Below, piece after piece: positions 50,786 through 61,770 of a stretch of 64,000 nt of DNA (positions are counted from its first letter, which is position 1; the number at the start of each line of letters is the position of its first letter). The position numbers and the translations under genes were made by a program. This DNA is from Brassica napus (Eukaryota; Streptophyta; Magnoliopsida; Brassicales; Brassicaceae). The notes beneath the pieces were generated by a model. It searched no databases. It saw only the letters and a program-made list of their open reading frames with translations, and was not told the DNA's origin. The DNA lies in contig NC_063452.1 in the NCBI RefSeq assembly GCF_020379485.1, positions 34,371,608 through 34,435,607 on the forward strand, written 5' to 3'.

Positions 50786-53700
50786 GATCCTAATTTTCCT
50801 GTTTGGGAATAGACCACTTCTTCGTCATTCTAATCAACCAGGATGAATTCGGTTTAAAATCTTGATTTGTATACATAAAGTAGGGGACAATCACCAGGAA
50901 GTTGAATAAATCTCATAGGAGTTAGGATAAGAAGCTTCCCACTTTCAAAGCAAGGGATCCCAGTTTTCTGTGTTTGGGAATATGACACTTCTTCGTCATT
51001 CTAATCAAACCAGGATAGTTCGCGATGTAAGACTGTAAGAAGCTGATTTGGATACATAAAGTAGTGGACAATCACCAGGAAGTTGAATATTTCATAGGAG
51101 TTAGGATGAAGAAGCTATCCCACTTTCAAAGCAAGGGATCCAGTTTTCCTGTCTGGGAAATGACAACTTCTTCGTCATTCTAATCAAACCAGGATGAATC
51201 GCGATGTAAGAAGCTTGATTTGGATACATAAGGTAGTGGACAATCACCAGGAAGTTGAATAAATCTCATAGAGTTAGAATGAAGAAGCTATCCCACTTTC
51301 AAAGCAAGGGATCCCATTTTCTTGTTTGGGAATATGACCACTTCTTCGTCATTCTAATCAAACAGGATGATCGCGGTGTAAGAAGTTTGATTTGGATACA
51401 TAAAAAAGTGGAAACTCACCAGGAGTTGAATAAATCTCATAGGAGTTAGGATGATGAAGCTATCCACTGTCAAATCAGTGATCCCAGTTTTTCCTGTTTG
51501 GGAATAGAACAACTTCTTTCGTCATTCTAATCAAACCAGGATGAATCAGGTTATAAGAACTTGATTTGGATACATAAAGTAGTGGACAATCACCAGGAAG
51601 TTGAATAAATCTCATAGGAGTTAGGATGAAGAAGCTATCCCACTTTCAAAGCAGGGATCCCAGTTTCCTGTTTGGAAAATGACAACTTTTTCGTCATTCT
51701 AATCAAACCAGGATGAATCACGGTGTAAGAAGCTTGATTTGGATACATAAAGTAGTGGAGAATCACCAGGAAGTTGAATAAATCTCATAGGAGTTAGGAT
51801 GAAGAAGCTATCCCACTTTCAAAGCAAGGGATCCCAGTTTTCCTGTTTGGGAATATGACAACTTCTTCGTCATTCTAATCAAACAGGATGAATCGGGATA
51901 TAAGAAGCTTGATTTGGATACATAAAAAGTGGACAATCACCAGGAAGTTTAATAAATGTCATAGGAGTTAGGATGAAGATTATCCCACTTTCAAGCAAGG
52001 GATCCCAGTTTTCCTGTTTGGGAATATGACAACTTCTTCGTCATTCTAATCAAACCAGGATGAGTCGGGATGTAAGAAGCTTGATTTGGATACATAAAGT
52101 AGTGGAGGAATCACCAGGAAGTTGAATAAATTTCATAGGAGTTAGGATGAAGAAGCTATCCCACTTTCAAAGCAGGGATCCCAGTTTTCTTGTTTGGGAA
52201 TATGACAACTTCTTCTTCGTCATTCTAATCAAACCAGGATGAATCACGATGTAAGAAGCTTGATTTGGATACATAAAGTAGTGGAAATCACCAGGAAGTT
52301 GAATAAATCTCATAGGAGTTAGGATGAGAAGCTATCCCACTTTCAAAGCAAGGGATCCAATTTTCCTGTTTGGGAATATGACACCTTCTTCGTCATTCTA
52401 ATCAAACCAGGATGGGTCGCGATGTAAGAAGCTTGATTTGGATACATAAAGTAGTGGAGAATCACCAGGAAGTTGAATAAATTTCATAGGAGTTAGGATG
52501 AAGAAGCTATCCCACTTTCAAAGCAAGGGATCCCAATTTTCCTGTTTGGGAATATGACAACTTCTTCGTCATTCTAATCAAACCAGGATGAATCCGGTGT
52601 AAGAAGTTGATTTGGATACATAAAGTAGTACAATCACCAGGAAGTTGATAAATCTCATAGGAGTTAGGATGAAGAAGCTATCCCACTTTCAAAGCAGGGA
52701 TCCCAGTTTTCCTGTTTGGGAATATGACAACTTCTTCGTCATTCTAATCAAACCAGGATGAATCACGATGTAAGAAGCTTGATTTGGATACATAAAGTAG
52801 TGGACAATCACCAGGAAGTTGAATAAATTCATAGGAGTTAGGATGAAGAAGCTATCCCACTTTCAAAGCAAGGGATCCCAGTTTTCCTGTTTGGGAAATG
52901 ACAACTTCTTCGTCATTCTAATCAAACCAGGATGAATCGGGATGTAAGAAGCTTGATTTGGATAATAAAGTAGTGGACAATCACCAGGAAGTTGAATAAT
53001 TTCATAGGAGTTAGGATGAAGAAGCTATCCCACTTTCAAGCAAGGGATCCCAGTTTTCTTTTGGGAAAATGACAACTTCTTCGTCATTCTAATCAAACCA
53101 GGATGAATCGGGATGTAAGAAGCTTGATTTGGATACATAAAGTAGTGGACAATCACCAGGAAGTTGAATAAATCTCATAGGAGTTAGGATGAAGAAGCTA
53201 TCCCACTTTCAAAGCAAGGGATCCCAGTTTTCCTGTTTGGGAATAGACAACTTCTTCGTCATTCTAATCAAACCAGGATGAGTCGGGATGTAAGAAGCTT
53301 GATTTGGATACATAAAGTAGTGGACAATCACCAGGAAGTTGAATAATGTCATAGGAGTTAGGATGAAGAAGCTATCCCACTTTCAAGCAAGGGATCCAGT
53401 TTTCTTGTTTGGGAATATGACAACTTCTTCGTCATTCTAATCAAACCAGGATGAATCGCGATGTAAGAAGCTTGATTTGGATACATATAGTGGAGAATCA
53501 CCAGGAAGTTGAATAAATTTCATAGGAGTTAGGATGAAGAAGCTATCCCACTTTCAAAGCAAGGGATTCCAGTTTTCCTGTTTGGGAATATGACAACTTC
53601 TTCGTCATTTTAATCAAACCAGGGTGAGTCGCGATGTAAGACTCTTGATTTGGATACATAAAGTAGTGGAGAATCACCGGAAGTTGAATAACTCATAGGA

Positions 53701-54170
53701 GTTAGGATGAAGAAGCTATCCCACTTTCAAACAGGGATCCCAGTTTTCCTGTTTGGGAAAATGACAACTTCTTCATCATTCTAATCAAACCAAGATGAAT
53801 CACGAGGTAACAAGCTTGATTTGGATACATAATGTAGTGGATAATCACCAGGAAGTTGAATAAATCACATAGGAGTTAGGATGAAGAAGTTTTCCCACTT
53901 CAAAGGAAGGGATCCCAATTTTCCTGTTTGGGAATATGACAACTTCTTCGTCATTCTAATCAAACCAGGATGAGTCGGGATATTAGAAGCTTTATTTTAA
54001 TAAATAAAATAGTATAGACTCACAAGGAAGTTGGATAAATCTCACAGGCGTTAGGATGATGAAGCTATCCACTCCCAAATGTCAAATCAGGGATCCAGTT
54101 TTCCTGTTTGGGAATATAACAACTTCTTCGTCATTCTAATCAAACCAGGATGAATCACGGGGTAAGAAGC

Positions 54171-54325
54171 TTGATTTGGATACATAATGTAGTGGAGAAT
54201 CACCAGGAAGTTGAATAAATCTCATAGGAGTTAGGATGATGAAGCTACCCCAGTTTTCCTGTTTGGGAAAATGACAACTTCTTCGTTATTCAAATCAAAC
54301 CATGATGAATGGCGATGTAAGTAGC
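54171..54325 (+). repeat. Short monomer, 155 bp, second copy
   Basis: It has the same 21-base loss, CACGGGGTAAG lead-in and ATGGCGATG tail as the monomer at 34356-34510, 19815 bp upstream. Sharing a rare deletion plus several private substitutions means common descent rather than independent loss. It anchors the left end of the second copy of the large duplication. Confidence 0.85.
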
Positions 54326-55559
54326 TTGATTTGGATACATAAGATAGTGGAGACACACCAGGAAGTTGAATAAATCTCATAGGAGTTAGGACGAAGAAGC
54401 TATCTATCCCACTGTCAAATTTGGTGATCCCAGTTTTCCTGTTTGGGAATATGACAACTTCTTTGTCATTCTAATCAAACCAGGATGAATCACGGTGTAA
54501 GAAGCTTGATTTGGATACATAATGTAGTGGAGAATCACCTGGAAGTTGAATAAATCTCATAGGAGTTAGGATGATGAAGCTATCCCACTGTCAAATCAGG
54601 TGATCCCATTTTTCCTGTTTGGGAATATGACAACTTCTTCGTCATTCTAATCAAACCAGGATAAATCACGGTCTAAGAAGCTTGATTTGGATACATAATG
54701 TAGTGGAGACTCACCTGGAAGTTGAATAAATGTCATAGGAGTTAGGATGAAGAAGCTATCCCACTTTCAAAGCAAGGGATCCCGGTTTTCATTTCTTTTG
54801 GAATATGACAACTTCTTCGTCATCCTAATCAAACCATGATGAGTCGCGATATAAGAAGCTTGATTTGGATACATAAAGTAGTGGAGAATCACCAGGAAGT
54901 TGAATAAATCTCATAGGAGTTAGGATGAAGAAGCTATCCCACTTTCAAAGCAAGGGATCCCAATTTTCTTGTTTGGGAATATAACAACTTCTTTTCGTTA
55001 TCTAATCAAACCAGGATGAATCGAGATGTAAGAAGCTTGATTTGGATACATAAAGTAGTGAGACTCCCAGGAAGTTGAATAAATCTCATAGGAGTTAGGA
55101 TGAAGAAGCTATCCCTTGTCAAAGCAATGATCCCAGTTTTCCTGTTTTGGAATATGACAACTTCTTCGTCATTCTAATCAAACCAGGATGAATCACGGTG
55201 TAAGAAGCTTGATTTGGATACATAATGTAGTGGAGAATCACCAGGAAGTTGAATAAATCTCATAGGAGTTAGGATGAAGAAGCTATCCCACTTTCAAAGC
55301 AAGGGATCCCAGTTTTCTTGTTTGGGAATATGACAACTTCTTCGTCATTCTAATCAAACCAGGATGAGTCGCGATGTAAGAATCTTGATTTGGATACATA
55401 AAGTAGTGGACAATCACCAGGAAGTTCAATAAATTTCATAGGAGTTAGGATGAAGAAGCTATCCCACTTTCAAAGCAAGGGATCCCAGTTTCCTGTTTGG
55501 GAATATGACAACTTCTTCGTCATTCTAATCAAACCAGGATGAATCGCGATGTAAGAAGC

Positions 55560-58500
55560 TTGATTTGGATACATAAAAATAGTGGAGAACTCAATTATGA
55601 AGTCCTAATCATTTCCAGTTTTCCTGTTTGGAAAATGACAACTTCTTCGTCATTCTAATCAAACAAGGATGATCGCGATGTAAGAAGCTTGATTTGGATA
55701 CATAAAGTATGGAGGACAATCACCAGGAAGTTGAATAAATTTCATAGGAGTTAGGATGAAGAAGCTATCCCACTTTCAAAGCAAGGATCCCGTTTTCCTG
55801 TTTGGGAAATGACAACTTCTTCGTCATTCTAATCAAACCAGGATGAATCGCGATGTAAGAAGCTTGATTTGGATACATAAAGTAGTGGAACTCACCAGGA
55901 AGTTGAATAAATCTCATAGGAGTTAGGATGAAGAAGCTATCCCACTTCAAAGCAAAGATCCCAGTTTTCCTGTTTGGGAATATGACAACTTCTTCGTCAT
56001 TCTAATCAAACCAGGATGAATCACGATGTAAGAAGCTTGATTTGGATACATAAAGTAGTGGAGAATCACCAGGAAGTTGAATAAATCTCATAGGAGTTAG
56101 GATGAAGAAGCTATCCCACTTTCAAAGCAGGGATCCCAGTTTTCCTTTTTGGAATATGACAACTTCTTCGTCATTCTAATCAAACAACCAGGATGAATCA
56201 TGATGTAAGAAGCTTGATTTGGATACATAAAGTAGTGGAAATCACCAGGAAGTTAAATAAATCTCATAGGAGTTAGGATGAAGAAGCTATCCCACTTTCA
56301 AAGCAAGGGATCCAAATTTTCCTGTTTGGGAATATGACAACTTCTTCGTCATTCTAATCAAACCAGGATGAGTCTGGATGTAAGAAGCTTGATTTGGATA
56401 CATAAAGTAGTGGACAATCACCAGGAAGTTGAATAAATTTCATAGGAGTTAGGATGAAGAAGCTATCCCACTTTAAAGCAGGGATCCCAGTTTTCCTGTT
56501 TGGGAATAAACAACTTCTTCGTCATTCTAATCAAACCAGGATGAGTCGCGATGTAAGAAGCTTGATTGGATACATAAAGTAGTGGACAATCACCAGGAAG
56601 TTGAATAAATTTCATAGGAGTTAGGATGAAGAAGCTATCTCACTTTCAAAGCAAGGGATCCCAGTTTTCCTGTTTGGGAAATGACAACTTCTTCGTCATT
56701 CTAATCAAACCAGGATGAATCACGATGTAAGAAGCTTGATTTGGATACATAAAGTAGTGGACAATCACCAGAAGTTGAATAAATTTCATAGGAGTTAGGA
56801 TGAAGAAGCTATATCCACTTTCAAAGCAAGGGATCCCAATTTTCTTGTTTGGGAATATAACAACTTCTTCGTCATTCTAATCAAACCAGGATGAATCGGG
56901 ATGTAAGAAGCTTGATTTGGATACATAAAGTAGTGGAGACTCACCAGGAAGTTGAATAAATCTCATAGGAGTTAGGATGAAGAAGCTATCCCACTTTCAA
57001 ATCAAGGGATCCCAGTTTTCCTGTTTGGGAATATGACAACTTCTTCGTCATTCTAATCAAACCAGGATGAATCACGGTGTAAGAAGCTTGATTTGGATAC
57101 ATAATGTAGTGGAGAATCACCAGGAAGTTGAATAAATCTCATAGGAGTTAGGATGAAGAAGCTATCCCACTTTCAAACAAAGGGATCCCAATTTTCCTGT
57201 TTGGGAATATGACAACTTCTTCGTCATTCTAATCAAACCAGGATGAGTCGGGATGTAAGAAGCTTGATTTGGATACATAAAGTAGTGGACAATCACCAGG
57301 AATTTAATAAATTTCATAGGAGTTAGGATGAAGAAGCTATCCCACTTTCAAAGCAAGGGATCCAATTTTCCTGTTTGGGAATATGACAACTTCTTCGTCA
57401 TTCTAATCAAACCAGGATGAATCGCGATGTAAGAAGCTTGATTTGGATACATAAAGTAGTGGACAATCACCAGGAAGTTGAATAAATGTCATAGGAGTTA
57501 GGATGAAGAAGCTATCCCACTTTCAAAGCAAGGGATCCCAGTTTTCTGTTTGGGAATATGACAACTTCTTCGTCATTCTAATCAAACCAGATGAGTCGCG
57601 ATGTAAGAAGCTTGATTTGGATACATAAAGTAGGGGAAAATCACCAGGAAGTTGAATAAATGTCATAGGAGTTAGGATGAAGAAGCTATCTAACTTTCAA
57701 AGCAAGGGATCCAGTTTTCCTGTTTGGGAATATGACAACTTCTTCGTCATTTTAATCAAACCAGGATGAGTCGCGATGTAAGACTCTTGATTTGGATACA
57801 TAAGGTAGTGGAGAATCACCAAAAAGTTCAATAAATCTCATAGGAGTTAGGATGAAGAAGCTATCCCACTGTCAAATCAAGGGATCCCAATTTTCCTGTT
57901 TGGGAATATGATAACTTCTTCGTCATTCTAATCAAACCAGGATGAATCACGTGTATGAAGTTGATTTGGATACATAAAATAGTGGAAATCACCAGGAAGT
58001 TGAATAAATCTCATAGGAGTTAGGATGATGAAGCTATCCCACTGTCAAATCAGGTGATCCCAGTTTTCCTGTTTGGGAATATAACAACTTCGTCATTCTA
58101 ATCAAACCAGGATGAATCACGGTGTAAGAAGCTTGATTTGGATACATAAAGTAGTGGACAATCACCAGGAAGTTGAATAAATGTCATAGGAGTTAGGATG
58201 AAGAAGCTATCCCACTTTCAAAGCAAGGGATCCCAGTTTTCCTGTTTGGGAATATGACAACTTCGTCATTCTAATCAAACCAGGATGAATCACGGTGTAA
58301 GAAGCTTGATTTGGATACATAAAGTAGTGGACAATCACCAGGAAGTTGAATAAATGTCATACGAGTTAGGATGAAGAAGCTATCCCACTTTCAAGGCAAG
58401 GGATCCCAGTTTTTTTTGTTTGGGAATATGACAACTTCTTCGTCATTCTTATCAAACCAAGATGAGTCGCGATGTAAGAATCTTGATTTGGATACATAAA

Positions 58501-58658
58501 GTAGTGGACAATCACCAAGAAGTTCAATAAATTTCATAGGAGTTAGGATGAAGAAGCTATCCCACTTTCATAGCAACGGATTCCAGTTTTCCTGTTTGGG
58601 AATATGACAACTTCTTCGTCATTCTAATCAAACCAGGATGAATCGCGATGTAAAAATC
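55560..58658 (+). repeat. 18-monomer higher-order repeat, copy 6 (3099 bp)
   Basis: The short monomer is 129 bp (55560-55688) with CAATTATGAAGTCC. GAATCATGATG (56194), GAGTCTGGATG (about 56369) and GGGGAAAATCACC (about 57632) sit where copy 1 has its equivalents. The copy contains a patch at 57748-57850 that belongs to the 11-mer family by its markers. The T8 tract is at 58410-58417, followed by CATTCTTATC. Confidence 0.78.
57748..57850 (+). repeat. Patch of 11-mer-family sequence inside an 18-mer copy
   Basis: CATTTTAATC, GAGTCGCGATGTAAGACTC, ATAAGGTAG, CACCAAAAAGTTCAATAAAT and CATAGGAGTTAGG occur here in one run that reads the same as 9600-9702 in the 11-mer region. The equivalent place in copy 7 (about 60840-60945) has CATTCTAATC and CACCAGGAAGTTC instead, retaining only TTCAATAAAT. 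Sequence exchange between the two families is the simplest reading; shared ancestry kept only here is the alternative. Confidence 0.6.
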
Positions 58659-61600
58659 TTGATTTGGATACATAAAAATAGTGGAGACTCAATAGGAGTC
58701 TAATCATCCAGTTTTCCTGTTTGGGAAAATGACAACTTCTTCGTCATTCTAATCAAACCAGGATGAATCGCGATGTAAGAAGCTTGATTTGGATACATAA
58801 AGTAGTGGACAATCACCAGGAAGTTGAATAAATTTCATAGGAGTTAGGATGAAGAAGCTATCCCACTTTCAAAGCAAGGGATCCCTGTTATCCTGTTTGG
58901 GAAAATGACAACTTCTTCGTCATTCTAATCAAACCAGGATGAATCGCGATGTAAGAAGCTTGATTTGGATACATAAAGTAGTGGAGACTCCCCAGGAAGT
59001 TGAATAAATCTCATAGGAGTTAGGATGAAGAAGCTATCCCACTTTCATAGCAAATGATCCCAGTTTTCCTGTTTGGGAATATGACAACTTCTTCGTCATT
59101 CTAATCAAACCAGGATGAATCACTGTGTAAGAAGCTTGATTTGGATACATAATGTAGTGGAGAATCACCAGGAAGTTGAATAAATCTCATAGGAGTTAGG
59201 ATGATGAAGCTATCCCACTATCAAATCAGGGATCCCAGTTTTTCTTTTTGGGAATATAACAACTTCTTCGTCATTCTAATCAAACCAGGATGAAACATGG
59301 TAAGAAGCTTGATTTGGATACATAAAGTAGTGGAACTCACCAGGAAGTTGAATAAATCTCATAGGAGTTAGGATGAAGAAGCTATCCCACTTTCAAAGCA
59401 AGGGATCCAAAATTTCATGTTTGAGAATATGACAACTTCTTCGTCATTCTAATCAAACCAGGATGAGTTGATGATTAGAAGCTTGATTTGTATACATAAT
59501 AGTGGACAATCACCAGGAAGTTGAATAAATTTCATAGGAGTTAGGATGAAGAAGCTATCCCACTGTCAAATCAGGTGATCCCGTTTTCCTGTTTGGGAAT
59601 ATAACAACTTCTTCGTCATTCTAATCAAACCAGGATGAGTCGGGATGTAAGAAGCTTGATTTGGATACATAAAGTAGTGGGACAATCACCAGGAAGTTGA
59701 ATAAATTTCATAGGAGTTAGGATGAAGAAGCTATCCCACTTTCAAAGCAAGGGATCCCAGTTTTCCTATTTGGGAAAATGACAATTTTTTCGTCATTCTA
59801 ATCAAACCAGGATGAATCACGATGTAAGAAGCTTGATTTGGATACATAAAGTTGTGGACAATCACCAGGAAGTTGAATAAATTTCATAGGAGTTAGGATG
59901 AAGAAGATATCCCACTTTCAAAGCAAGGGATCCCAATTTTCTTGTTTGGGAATATAACAACTTGTTCGTTATTCTAATCAAACCAGGATGAATCGAGATG
60001 TAAGAAGCTTGATTTGGATACATAAAGTAGTTGAGACTCCCAGGAAGTTGAATAAATTCTCATAGGAGTTAGGATAAAGAAGCTATCCGATTGTCAAATC
60101 AAGATCCCAGTTTTCCTGTTTGGGAATATGACAACTTCTTCGTCATTCTAATCAAATCAGGATGAATCACGGTGTAAGAAGCTTGATTTGGATACATAAT
60201 GTAGTGGAGAATCACCAGGAAGTTGAATAAATCTCATAGAAGTTAGGATGAAGAAGCTATCCCACTTTCAAAGCAAGGGATCCCAGTTTTCCTGTTTGGG
60301 AATATGACAACTTCTTCGTCATTCTAATCAAACCAGGATGATTTGGGATGTAAGAAGCTTGATTTGGATACATAAGAAGTGGACAATCACCAGGAATTTA
60401 ATAAATGTCATAGGAGTTAGGATGAAGAAGCTATCCCACTTTCAAAGCAAGGATCCAATTTTCCTGTTTGGGAATATGACAACTTCTTCGTCATTCTAAT
60501 CAAACCAGGATGAGTCGGATGTAAGAAGCTTGATTTGGATACATAAAGTAGTGGACAATCACCAGGAAGTTGAATAAATGTCATAGGAGTTAGGATGAAG
60601 AAGCTATCCCACTTTCAAAGCAAGGGATCCCAGTTTTCTTGTTTGGGAATATGACAACTTCTTCGTCATTCTAATCAAGCAAAGATGAGTCGCGATGTAA
60701 GAATCTTGATTTGGATACATAAAGTAGGGGAAAATCACCAGGAAGTTGAATAAATGTCATAGGAGTTAGGATGAAGAAGATATCTAACTTTCAAAGCAAG
60801 GGATCCAGTTTTCCTGTTTGGGAATATGACAACTTCTTCGTCATTCTAATCAAACCACGATGAGTCGCGATGTAAGAATCTTGATTTGGATACATAAAGT
60901 AGTGGAGAATCACCAGGAAGTTCAATAAATCTCATAGGAGTTAGGATGAAGAAGCTATCCCACTGTCAAATCAAGGGATCCCAATTTTCTTGTTTGGGAA
61001 TATGATAACTTCTTCGTCATTCTAATCAAACCAGGATGAATCAAGGTGTATGAAGGTTGATTTGGATACATAAAATAGTAGAAACTCACCAGGAAGTTAA
61101 ATAAATCTCATAGGAGTTAGGATGATGAAGCTATCCCACTTTATCAAGGATCCCAGTCAATCAGGGATCCCAGTTTTCCTGTTTGGGATATAACAATTCT
61201 TCGTCATTCTAATCAAACCAGGATGAATCACGGTATAGAGAACTTGATTTGGATACATAAAGTAGTGGAGACACACCAGGAAGTTGAATAAATGTCATAG
61301 GAGTTAGGATGAAGAAGCTATCCCACTTTCAAAGCAAGGGATCCCAGTTTTCCTGTTTGGGAATATGACAACTTTTCGTCATTCTAATCAAACCAGGATG
61401 AATCACGGTGTAAGAAGCTTGATTTGGATAGATAAAGTAGTGGACAATCACAAGGAAGTTGAATAAATGTCATACGAGTTAGGATGAAGAAGCTATCCCA
61501 CTTTCAAGGCAAGGGATCCCAGTTTTTTTTGTCTGGGAATATGACAACTTCTTCGTCATTCTTATCAAACCAAGATGAGTCGCGATGTAAGAATCTTGAT

Positions 61601-61770
61601 TTGGATACATAAAGTAGAGGACAATCACCAAGAAGTTCAATAAATTTCATAGGAGTTAGGATGAAGAAGCTATCCCACTTTCATAGCAACGGATTCCAGT
61701 TTTCCTGTTTGGGAATATGACAACTTCTTCGTCATTCTAATCAAACCAGGATGAATCGCGATGTAAAAGC
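58659..61770 (+). repeat. 18-monomer higher-order repeat, copy 7 (3112 bp)
   Basis: The short monomer is 125 bp (58659-58783) with CAATAGGAGTCTAATCATCC. CCTGTTATCC, CTCCCCAGG, CACTGTGTAAG, GATGATGAAGC with TTTTTCTTTTTGGG, and the GATTTGTATAC monomer (about 59481) follow in order. It has the same total length as copy 2 and the same T8 plus GTCTGGG monomer (61523). A local insertion near 61140-61165 duplicates part of the ATCAGGGATCCCAGT segment. Confidence 0.82.

Larger units (their letters stand above)
43490..53760. other. Zone with many one- to three-base indels around the gap
   Basis: Monomers here carry far more small insertions and deletions than those in 1-30000. Examples are GAAATAAATCTCAGGAG (43530), CGATTGTAAG (48148), AAGGGGATCC (48718), GAAAAATGAAACTTC (50306), GAAGGCTATCC (50608), GACTGTAAGAAGCTG (51030) and ACTTCTTCTTCGTC (52208). 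Many lie in short base runs or simple repeats, the usual places for long-read errors. Real decay cannot be excluded, but fine variants here should not be trusted. Confidence 0.65.
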
